Below the pieces are notes generated by a model. The model had not been told where the DNA came from. It did no database searches and saw nothing but the letters and a program-made list of their open reading frames with translations. From assembly GCA_029204225.1 (NCBI GenBank), contig MU831828.1, forward strand, positions 38,670 through 102,669: a stretch of 64,000 nt of DNA, read 5' to 3'. Position numbers and translations under genes: made by a program. Below, piece by piece: positions 34,570-45,094 of the stretch (positions within the stretch are counted from its first letter, which is position 1; the number at the start of each line of letters is the position of its first letter). The DNA is from Diphasiastrum complanatum (taxonomy: Eukaryota > Streptophyta > Lycopodiopsida > Lycopodiales > Lycopodiaceae).

Positions 34570-36255
34570 TCATGAAACAATTTCGTGTCGTGTGTTGCAA
34601 AATTGTTCGCGAACAATTTTGTTTTGTGTGTCTTTTCTGTCAAAATCAGAGTGGAGAGCTAGCAAGGCTTTGGCAATAGAAACATTTTGTTTCTTCAGCT
34701 CTCTATCAAAGCATGATAGCTTGACAACTCCAAGACTGCTCCTCTTTTTCTCAAATATACCTTTGTCTAAGGCCTTTGTGAAAATGTCAGCTAACATCTC
34801 CTTCATTCCAATGAAAGTAGTCTGCAACATCTTCTTCCCAATCAGATCCCTTATCAAGTGATATTTGATCGCAATGTGTTTCATCCTTGAATGAGACACA
34901 AGGTCTTTTGTCAGATGTATTGCAGATGTGTTGTCCATCTGCAAAACCAGAGGTTTATTTCTCGTTTCACCCAGTTCGTCAAGGAACTGTTTGAGCCAAA
35001 TTATTCCATTGGCCATCTTTGCTGCTGCTACGTACTCTGCTTCGTAGGATGACTGAGCCACAATGGTCTGCTTCTTGTTGACCCAGAGAATTGTTGCACC
35101 TGATGCGATGGTGCATCCTCTTGAGACACTTTTGCAGTCATCCTTGAGAGATGCCCAGCTAGCACACTATAGGAAATCATCTAGAACCCTGCATCACGAG
35201 AATAACACAAACCAAAATATTTTGTTAATTGAAGACATTGCAAAATTTGTTTTGCAATCTTCCAATGAGTCGAGCCTGGATTTGTACAGAATTGGCTCAT
35301 CCTAAACACGGCATAAGCAATGTCAAGACATGTGTTATTTGCAAGGTACATCAACGATCCGATCAACTTCCTGTATGGTGTAAGCTGCATCAATTCTCTT
35401 TCTTCTTCAGTCCTCCAACAATTTTCGTTCGTCGGTATTGCTCCAACAAGCATTGGAGTATTCGCTCCTTTGCAATTTAGCATCTCGAAATCTTCTAGGA
35501 TTTTTTGTATATATCTGGACTGGTGAAGGTACAATTTACTTCCCTCATAGTCCTTGTCAATCTGTAAGCCAAGATAACATTTGACTTCTCCCAGATCTAC
35601 AATATCGAAATGTTTCGAGATATCATTCTTCACTTCAACAATAAGCTTCTCACTCTTGCAAAGTATCAGAGTGTCATCCACATACACAGCTACAATGATG
35701 ATCTTTCCATCTGTAATTCTTACATAGACATTGGAATCAGCCATTAGTGGCTTGAATCCTAAGGATTTCAGGGCTTGATCTTTCTTCTTGTACCATTGTC
35801 GCCCTGACTGCAGACCATAGATACTCCTATGCATTCTGCATGGTGAATTCGAGATATAGCCTGGTGGTTGATCCATGTAGACTTCTTCGTCCAGCTCGCC
35901 ATGCAAAAAGGCTGTTTTTTGGTCCACAATGTGAATCCTGATATCATAAGCAGCTGCATATGCAAATAGTAAACGTAGGGACGAATGTTTCACGATAGGA
36001 GAGAAGGTCTTAGAATAGTCAATACCATATCTCTGAGAGAATCCCTTTGCTACAAGTCTTGCCTTATACTTTGAGACATCTCCATCCGGTCCATACTTCA
36101 TCTTGTATACCCACTTGCATTGTTTCTGATTTATTGTGAATAGAATAGACTCTAACAAATTTACTATAATCATCAATGAAGGTAATATAATTTTTCGAGC
36201 CTCCTACCAAGATCACATTGAAAAGTCCACAGATGTCAGAATGCACTAACTCCAT
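34570..36255 (-). pseudogene. Ty1/copia pol remnant: integrase stub, RT and RNase H
   Basis: On the minus strand, 36255 to about 36110 encodes part of an integrase core (MELVHSDICG, FIDDYSKFVRVY). It is joined directly, out of frame, to reverse transcriptase (from about 36140: QCKWVYKMK, YKARLVAKGFSQ, TAFLHGELDEEVYMDQPPG, YGLQSGRQWYKK and the catalytic YVDDTLI). The piece between the integrase core and RT start is missing. The frame breaks again near 35181, and RNase H continues at 35061-34570 (SSYEAEYVAAA, MDNTSAIHL, ADIFTKAL). No gag, protease or 5' LTR is recognisable to the right. Confidence 0.9.
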
Positions 36256-36299
36256 AATCTTGGTCGTTTTGTACCAACAATCTTAAACAGTCTATTAGA

Positions 36300-37690
36300 C
36301 ATCACTAAAGCTTTCAATCAGGACTAGAAATGGAGTATGGGCTACGAACAAAGATTTTTCAACTTGTGTGCCGCTCTAGCTAAAAACTTCATGGAGATGG
36401 ACCACAAGCCTTCGCCCACCAATTTATAGGTCTGATATCTTGTTGGAATGGACAAGAGAAGTATAAATCAGGCTGGATTGACTCCATGCATGATCCTATT
36501 GTGGATTGGTAGCCATAAATCCCTTAAAAACCCAAAAAAAAAAACAATTTTTAGTCTTTTTTGGCCTTCTTACACTGTTAATCATCTGAAATATTTTCTC
36601 TAACTCCATGGAAAACATCAAAATACTTTGATTAATCTTCCTACAAGGTCTATGAGGTGTTTTCTAGCAACATGTAACCAAATTTGTGAAAAACTTGCAA
36701 AAATCAAGGATTTTTAGCAAAATTTCTGGTTTTTTGGTTACATAAATCCAATTTCTATCTCATGCCACTCACATGCAACTCAAGTAACCCATGGACAACC
36801 ATCAAATGCTATGATCTTGCTGCCATAAAAAAACTAGCAATTTTTGACTAAAACCATCGCTTAGAATCATCTTGTAAATTACTGGCATGCATCATTAAAC
36901 CAAAAATTCAAAATCCCTAAAATGATTGTACACTTGTTGAAAATTCAAACCTACTACTAGTTTTGAGCTACACAAGCAAAACTCCAAAAACCTCAAATTG
37001 GCTATCAAAGACATCCTTTCTTAGAACCCTGAAGAAAGTTGAGAAAGACATATCTTAACGATATTGAAGTGAAAACTATGAGAAATCATCCATTTGGAGG
37101 CTTGTTTTCCACCTGGACGAGAAATCTGATCGATCCACTACCAAGGATCTGATGAAAAGCTCTACAGCTCCAAGTTCTTTGATCTTCGTAAGCCTTGTTC
37201 TAATATTAGTATAAGGGAAAACTCCTGAAGATCCTGCTTATAAGTCAAACATATGCGAACCCACTATGGAGGAAAGCCACCCAGCCAATGAGAAGCCATT
37301 GATCAATCTCCAATAGCCTCACCCCCGAGCCATCAGATAGGAGATGAGTATAGAGAGAGAAACTAGCAATCAAAGCACCAAAACATGAACGAAGATGGGC
37401 GAGTTTCTACTAGGCTATATAGGCCCCAAGCCTCTTTGTGCATGTGTCCATACAAGGCTAAAACTCCTCAAAAGTGCTTTTCATTACTATGGATAGTCTA
37501 CACATGCATTAGTAGTCCTAAACCGTGTACTAGCTCCATTTAATGTGTCTGGGCCCTCACAAGGTTATTAATTACAGTAATGGCCTCGTCTGGAATAACG
37601 TGGTGTAACTAATAATCTCGAGTACTGGAGTACCATGTATCGAAGTCCAAAATTATGCCAAATCCTATATGCATGATGTGAATCTAACAA
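36300..37690. other. AT-rich sequence without recognised genes
   Basis: About 1.4 kb of non-coding sequence. Short ORFs on both strands lack any domain resemblance. Stretches such as GGCTATATAGGCCCCAAGCC near 37416 look like the promoter-proximal parts of retroelements, but I cannot assign a family. Confidence 0.4.
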
Positions 37691-37712
37691 CGTGTGTGTG
37701 TGTGTGTGTTAT
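37690..37712 (+). repeat. Short (GT)n microsatellite
   Basis: A run of about ten GT units. Confidence 0.8.
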
Positions 37713-37987
37713 GTAGTCTATACTACAATTACAGTTTCAGCAATGAGTTTAAAATAAGAAACCATCCTTTTCAAAGAGCCCTCATGAGTCACAAGCTTGT
37801 AGGTGCGGAGGGGAGTCCGTGGACTACGCAGGCTGTAGCTAGCAAACAAGCACATGCAGGTAGTTGGATCTCGAACAACTGCGTTGCGCATAGGCAAGAG
37901 ATGGAGATGGGATAGGTGGCTGGGTGCATTTGCCAGGTGCCTGCAACATTTCAGCACCAACTAGGTGCTGAAATTATGGGGAGGCAT

Positions 37988-38070
37988 AACAAACTTGTTG
38001 ATTTAAATGCATCAGCAAAGTCCATAAGCAATTGGTTGATTTAAATGCATCGGCAAAGTCCATAAGCAAG
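37988..38070 (+). repeat. Tandem duplication of about 42 bp
   Basis: Two copies of TTGATTTAAATGCATC followed by (A/G)GCAAAGTCCATAAGCAA lie next to each other, differing at one or two bases. Confidence 0.85.
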
Positions 38071-38079
38071 TAACATTAA

Positions 38080-39916
38080 ATTAATCATCCAAAATCAAAA
38101 AAGATTTAGCTTTTTATAGTCAAATTTTAATAAGAATCTGATTTAAGGTAAAAGTTGGAATGGCCAAAAACTAGCCATGTTGAGAAATGGGGTAAAAAAA
38201 AAAGAAGCGAACTTTCATAAAGGAAGAGCATGACCATTGTTAAAATTCTAGGCACGACCATGTGACTTGCACACTCACTTGCTTTTCTTGCCATAAAGTT
38301 TAAACTACACAATAATACAACATTAAATTGATTGTCTGCTTAACCGCGCATGTGGAGAAGAAGGTTTTATCATTATGGAGATACTATGATGCCAATGTTT
38401 AATGTTTAATATAAAGTCCATTTCACACTACATGCCTAGTAAGTCCAAAATTTAAAATAGAGCTCTCCTATTGGTCCAAAAGAAAAAATTGGAACTCCCA
38501 CCCTTTCACATTAACATCCACTTGCCACTATTTGATAGAGGACATGGCAGGGACCAAATGCCACATAGGGTCAAGCCAAATCCATTTTTTGCGTAGTCAA
38601 TGTCCCCTAGCATGTTGAGCTAGCCTTAGCATGCTTACCTGCATTTTGAAGTTTTTTTAACCCTTCACTGCCAATATTCCATATGCATTTCAATTTTGAC
38701 CTTTCCATTTGAAAGGTGATTGCTTGAAAAAAAAAACTTAGAGCACCTTTCAACATTTTAACATGAAAATTTTCATACTTGCATTTCAAAACAAAACACC
38801 TTAAATAAAGTGAACCAATCGTATGCCAAGATTCAAGTGGGCCAATCATATTGTAGCCTTTAACACTAACCAACCAAATGTGAAATGGGGGTGGTTGCTC
38901 GTCAACTCACTTGCCAAGATTCAAAAAATTGGGTGTTAAGTAAAAGGGCCAAACAAAGGGACTTGTCGGTAATTTGAAACCACCCTAAGGGTGTTTTCAC
39001 ACATAAATCAATAAACTAAGATAGGAAACTCAATAAACTCAATACTCATTGGAGAGAAAAGGTAGGAAGGCCATTACCTCATTTCACACAAGAAAGCAAA
39101 GGCCCCATTTGGCAAATGACTTGGCATAAAAAATGCTGACTTGGGATAAGTGAAGATGTCGTGCACTACCCCATGGTATCTCCACGATTGTAAGGCCACC
39201 AAGCCTATGTTTTGAAGGGTTCGTATATACTTTTTGGGTGAAAAGGTGAAAATCCAAAGCAACTTTCATAACTAAATATTTTACTCAATGTGAATAGTGC
39301 TACAAGCTAAGGTTTTTTGAGATAATAAACTTTCAACTAGAAAGGCTAAAATAAAATCGTATCTCTATGAAAGGAAAATAGGTTGTGAACAAAAGATTTC
39401 AAAATGCAAGCCAAGTGGCCCACTATGCACATTTGTGTGTGAAATGGATATGGAAAAAGACCCCAAAAAAGGAACAAATGGGGGTACGTGTGACTCATCA
39501 TCGCTACTGTGTCCCTTGTGTGTGAAAATAGCCTTAGACGAAAGTGAGGCTTTGCCTCCACTTGGGTTCTCTTGGAATATGAATTACTCAAGAACACCAA
39601 TGTCCCTATGCACATCAATAGTAAAGAAAGTCAATACATGGGATCTGTATTCTCCACATTGCAATGAGGGAGATGATGCTAATGGAGATGGGGATGAAAA
39701 CACCATCTTTTCAAAAAAATCGTTTCTCACCCATAGATCATTGAGACACCACCATCAATGTATGGGTGTGTGTGCATGAGTGGTGGTACTGCCATGCTGA
39801 ATATTGGAATAAATTGGAGAAGCGTATTCCACACTACCAATGTTGTGGGGGCCCTTTCATCCAAGGATGGAATGCCAAGCAAATATGGGGGAGTAAATAG
39901 GCCTTGGATGGTGTCT
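38080..39916. other. Sequence without recognised genes
   Basis: About 1.8 kb of AT-rich sequence. The ORFs are short and without family resemblance. Nothing repeated elsewhere in the window was noticed, apart from the hairpin at its right end. Confidence 0.4.
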
Positions 39917-39943
39917 GCACCATCACTATGCTAGTGATGGTGC
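39917..39943. repeat. Perfect 12-bp hairpin beside repeat C, copy 2
   Basis: GCACCATCACTA (39917-39928) and its exact reverse complement (39932-39943) flank a 3-base loop, TGC. It lies 20 bp before repeat C copy 2 starts. Confidence 0.9.
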
Positions 39944-39962
39944 GGAATATACTATCAAAATA

Positions 39963-42265
39963 AATGTGAGTGCTCTTTACTTCATTATTGCAGAAATAAA
40001 TGTGAGTGCTCGTTACTTAAATTATTGCAACTCACTATTACTGATTGTAACCTGGCATATTTGCATTGTTGTAGGCCACCATAATCGGTGGCAAGCTGGA
40101 GACTTGGCCCTGGCATATGTATGAGTGCGCTTCGCTTGACTGACTGGTCAAGACTTGGGGCCGTATATAAGATCTTCCTCTTCTTCGAACTTCCTATAAA
40201 GAATCAAAACTCAGGCAGCGGTTCCAGCGGCCGTTAGATCTCCTTGTTGCAACTGCAATTGTGCGAGATAATTAAAATGAACTTGTATTTCAGACTCATT
40301 GCTGCATATTTGTAAGGAAGAACCAGACTCTGATCCAGCAGTGAATGTATCCAGACAGTCGTTGAAGGAGAAGCCACGAGACAAAACAAGCTGAAGTAAG
40401 TGAGTAGCGAGTAGATCCGGATGTTGCTAAGAATCAAAATCAAGCCCATCAAGAGAAACTTCATCAGGGCGTATCTCTGAACTGAAAGTAAAATGTGAAA
40501 TTCTGCATCTTTTCAGTTACTTTGTGTTGGCGTTTGAGATTCTTTTTAGTTATTGAGAGCCAACTTCTGGATCTTGTTCTTAGGATGTTGTAGCCCTGAG
40601 TGTCAACTTTTGCATCTGGCAGCTATTTTGGATCCTGTGAGCGAGTGCCAACTTTTGGATCTAGCAGCTTTTTATGGACCTTGCAGCGAGCAAGGACATC
40701 TACCTATCATTTCACTTAAGAAAAATAAAAGCGTGACAACGAATTCTTTTATGATCTTGAAAAAGCCAATTACGTAAGTAATTGGAGAGAGTATGTTTTC
40801 CATCGTGTATGTTATAGAAAAGCATAAGTATGACAAGCATTTGACATCATGGAGATCATAGTTGTGGAGGTAGCACTTATTTTCTAGTTTTTTTCTCTTT
40901 AGATTACAAGATTGCCTTTGTCGAACTCTAATTAGATTATGTAGGCAACTTTCAAACTAATCCTTGAAGGAGAAGAGAATTCAGTACTGTGACACTGTGT
41001 GAACACGTGATGATTCGATTCTGTAGGGAACTTTCAAACTAATCCTTGAAGGAGAAGATAATTCAGAGTGTGTGAACACGTGATGGCGTAGGACGGACAC
41101 AAGCATGTAGCTGGTGCACAATCTCAATAACTGTGTATGTCTTGCACCATCACGTGGCTTCATACGCTCTTTATACTCTTCTCTTTTAAAATTAGCTTGA
41201 GATTTGCATTATACTCTTCTTTGTGGTGGTATGTTTGTCACATACTGTGATGATTATTGTAACATGAGTGATGAAAAATATACTCTTTCCCTTCATTTGT
41301 GTCTGAGGTCTCTTAACTTTTTTCATGAAAATTGTTGAAGAGTGTGACATTTACATTTTTCTTGTAAGTTGTAGAATAGTCCTTTTATGTTTAGGCATAT
41401 TTGTGGCTCTCTAGCATCAATCTCTTTGCTCAAATCATTCTTGATGCTAGCATCATAATGGCTCCCTATAAGGTGCATCTCTTTGACTAACTTGAGGGCG
41501 AGCCCCAATAACATCATTAGGCCGAAAAAATTTATACCAAAAGTTTTTGTTATCAACGTTGTCCACTCCTACAAAGCATCACATTGCATCTTTCCCAACT
41601 ATTGTTTTTCAAAATTGATATTTACCTTTAAGCTTGGACAAGTTGAAAGAAACAAGTTTTTTTCATTTTTTAAGGCATGTTTTCAATCAAACTAAGGATG
41701 TGGGGCCACTTTTGCAATAATTATAGGAATTACATTTGTTCTCAAACCTCCATATTTTTTTCAATATGGTGCTAAACTTGCAAGTGAAACTATACAAAGC
41801 GTTAGTGTTGGTGCTAGAGAGCAAAGGTTATGAGTATTTTTGAGAGTTAGTGGTGATGCACTTATTTGGCTTACACCATATAGCCAATCTTGGATAGATG
41901 TTACCTCTATATATGTTAACCTCTAGATATGTTAACCTTGTCTATAGTTAGACTTCTTCTATTTATCCTAAGGATTTTACATAGCAAAAGTGTTAATCTT
42001 TATTTGTTAAATGATTTACTCCAACCTTGAAGAACCTAAGTTCCTGAATAATGTCATTTTACACAAATATGGGGGCTCGCTGCAATGTTTTAGGATTTAA
42101 GCATTTGTAAAAATTGCTTTTAAGCCTTTGAACAAGGCTTTGAATACATGTCATATTTATCTTTTTGGGGCATTTTGCTAGACCACATCCCCCATCAACA
42201 CCCCTCAAGTCCAGCACAAAATCACCCATTGTCCAACAATTGCGCAATGCAAGGATCCTCAATTT
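39963..42265 (+). repeat. Dispersed repeat C, copy 2
   Basis: It is a direct repeat of 29597-31560. Differences include a partial duplication of the first 30 bp (39963 and 39993), an expanded TTTTGGATCTNGCAGC segment near 40560-40690, and a tandem duplication of about 85 bp around CTTTCAAACTAATCCTTGAAGGA (about 40947 and 41030). Confidence 0.75.
41029..41207. repeat. Foldback inside repeat C, copy 2
   Basis: The arms 41029-41097 and 41132-41207 form the same imperfect inverted repeat as 30341-30523. An additional left-arm copy lies just upstream because of the local duplication. Confidence 0.7.
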
Positions 42266-42279
42266 TCGAACTCCATATT

Positions 42280-42982
42280 ATTATCCCTATGTACATGTTG
42301 ACCCTATCTATTAGTTAGTTTTCAACTACTCCCAAGGCCTAACATTTATCCAAAGTTGATTATATTTCAAGTTTTATCATATTGTTGAGCATATTCTTGA
42401 AAAGAATAACTCTTTAATTATTGATTCTTTTATGAGCACCTCTGCAATTGGTTGCTAGTTAAGTGCAACTTGAGATAAGAGAGTATAGAATTTGATCTAT
42501 TGGCAATATCTTAACTCGTTAACTATATTATATTTTATTGGGTAGCAAATGGAGATAAAAATAATCAAGAATCTTGAAATGTTGCAAAATTTTATAGGTT
42601 TTTTTAGTTTGGAAATCTTCTTTTGTCAAGTGCCTTAGTCCATAATTATAGCACTCATGACACAAAATCATGGTAAAAAGAGATACAGGGCATTCGTGTT
42701 TAGATGCAAAATATTCGAGCATTTAAATGTTTGAAAATTTTCATCATGAATCAATATTGAATGAGTTTGACATCGTCATGGCATTGCACACATAGAGGTA
42801 ATTGGGCACATTTACCCCAACATTGACATTCCAATGGCTCTCTTTCACAAGAAGAGTGGAATAGTTGCAAATATCTTGCATTGCAATCGATCTAAAAGAT
42901 TTTAGAATGGATTCAATGTCCTAATTGTAGCTAACTAAACTTTGCTAGGCCTAACTACCTTGTTAGCTACTAGTCCATCATT
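42280..42982 (-). repeat. Repeat D, copy 2 (inverted)
   Basis: It is the reverse complement of about 31722-32375 and lies on the same side of repeat C as copy 1 does, so the C-D order is kept but D is flipped. It includes an inverted piece of the putative copia LTR start (CTCCCAAGGCCTAACA at about 42331). Confidence 0.7.
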
Positions 42983-43431
42983 TTTAGGCCAATTAAAAGC
43001 TCCATAGTGCTATCATTAGAGGAGTTTTGAGCACCAAAAGGGCCTTTTGTCAAGATGTTGTTTTTGACTTTTCAACTATTCGACGTACACTTGGCCCAGT
43101 TCTATATTTACACCTATGAAAGACTGTAACGTTGTTGCCGGTCGATTTCTTTTTTGGAACTTTTTGGTCATATTTTAATACAATTCAAAACTCCCACCGG
43201 GCAGGGTCCTGACTTGTGATTGTACCATAATTGTTGCCCGTGAGTTTCCTGAGTGCCCGGGACTAACACTTGCGATTAAAGTAAGTCTATTTTGATTTAA
43301 CCGTAGTTAGAGTAACATATATGATTTACAAAAGACCGCCAACATTCATTACAAATTTGGTTATTTATTTTCATACTGATTCAACTACATTTTGTTTCAG
43401 ACTCTATTGTTCATCTTCTTTTAGCTTTGCA

Positions 43432-44646
43432 ATGGCTTCCGAAAGCCGCAGACCACGAAGCAATATTGTCTTAGTTTTTGTTTGTAATGAAAAAGACTCT
43501 GATGGCTCTTGGATACCACGTATCTATAGAAAATTTCACTGGGTTCTCATGCATCCCTCATCAAGAGGTGTTTTTGGTAAAAAGAGAAAATCAAATATGG
43601 ATTATAGGAATTTTTGAAAAGGTAGAATTTTAGACTTCAAAGTTTCACCCGGTGTTCGATCCATTTCAGAGGTCTTGATTCAACATGTCTACATGCATAA
43701 GGAAATTAGAGTGGAAGGCGTAAGTTCAAATGACAGACTCAAATACAATTATAAGTTTGGGAGAATTTTTTGCTTTGAGCTTTGCATAAATCATTTAGAC
43801 GTGTATCTGAGTATTTAAATGACATATAATTTTATTGATTTCTGCAGATTTGTATCCATCAAGCATAATCGAATGGCAACCTATACAATCCCTTGTCGGC
43901 ATCATGGACGTAATTCATTCTGATATTGGTCTTCTGCAATACAAGAACCGCTCCTTGAGATCACTTTTGGGTTCTTGTATTGTCTTCTATGATTCATTTT
44001 ACACACCATCCAGTTTAGGTGGAAAATTAGAGGCGATATCATTACCCTCTTTCTCAAGCGAAGAATGGATCCCACCATAGTAGAGAGCTTCCGATCAAGG
44101 TTTTTTATGGACATTCAAAACTGTATGAAATGTAGCACAGGTTCAAAAAACAATAGATTGCACTGATTTTTGCCTATTGCAATTTTTGTTGATTTTTTTG
44201 TTGAATGTAATATTCGTAGAACAGTGACAATGTTTATTTGTAGTGATTTAACAGACAGTATGTTATCAAGTCTCCTTGATGATCATTGGGATAAAAAGAG
44301 TAATGGCAATATCGAGTGCATAGTTAATAGATCGTCAATGACATTTAGATATCTTATAGAAAAACATGTGCTTTCTTTAACGTTTTATTATAGAAGATGG
44401 TCCAAAGTTGGCAATGGATGGAAAGCATTGGATCAGGATTTTACAGTGAGTCATCAAGATCAAATAGAAATCCAAGTGAGAGAAAATAATTCTACTCTTA
44501 CAACAATTGAGGTGGAAGAAGATTGGACACTCGATCACATTCGATCAGAGCTTACATTGTTGCAATATGATATTCCTAAACACTTCTGTTTTCGAGTCAA
44601 CAAGAGATTGGTAGGTGTATGTGTATTTATTTCAATACACATTTGA
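43432..44646 (+). pseudogene. Unrecognised, broken gene with at least one intron
   Basis: I do not recognise the family. Part 1 (43432-43716) starts MASESRRPRSN, contains one in-frame TGA at 43615-43617 and ends before a GTAAGT donor-like site. A second part starts after TTTCTGCAG at about 43849. From about 44050 a third frame reads LFLKRRMDPTIVESF and continues, across one TGA at about 44164, to 44646. The last 65 residues (WKALDQDF, QIEIQVREN, WTLDHIRSEL, FCFRVNKRLVG) alternate strand and helix as in ubiquitin-like or PB1-like folds, which is only a shape impression. The locus converges on the H3-Ulp1 locus. Confidence 0.4.
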
Positions 44647-44649
44647 AAT

Positions 44650-45094
44650 GACTTTCAATGATTTTATTTAAACATGTTTCAGTGCTTTCGATATTGCAAT
44701 ATTTCATTTAACATAATCTCAATGTTGATATTGTTTAACAAGTTTCTTTGATGTACAAGTAAGACCAAGACAAGAAAGTCACATAGAGTGCAAGGACTTA
44801 AATAGAAGCGTAGAAATTGTTGAAACCACATAAACATTGGGATGATAGACGAGCAACATCAATGTACTTTTTCAAAAAAACAAAAAAGGAATACAAAGAA
44901 GTCTCAAATGACTTCAAGATTTCATCAAACAATTTGTATTTAGTATTTTGAAAAATGTACATTGTTTTTGAAATCGATATTATATATTTGTGGCATTCAA
45001 TAATAGCCCACTTTCTATTTGCCTATCTATTGTTCTATGGATAATCATGTGAGGATATATTTCTATGTGTCTGTCGAAACTTATGTGACAATAT
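44650..45094. other. Intergenic sequence without recognised features
   Basis: AT-rich DNA separating two converging broken loci. I see no gene, repeat or structured RNA in it. Confidence 0.5.

Noticed and set aside
43321-43617. 98-codon ORF as a complete small gene
   Set aside because: Its better part begins at the internal ATG (43432), and the same frame continues after a TGA with protein-like sequence to a GTAAGT site, so it is better read as a broken exon.
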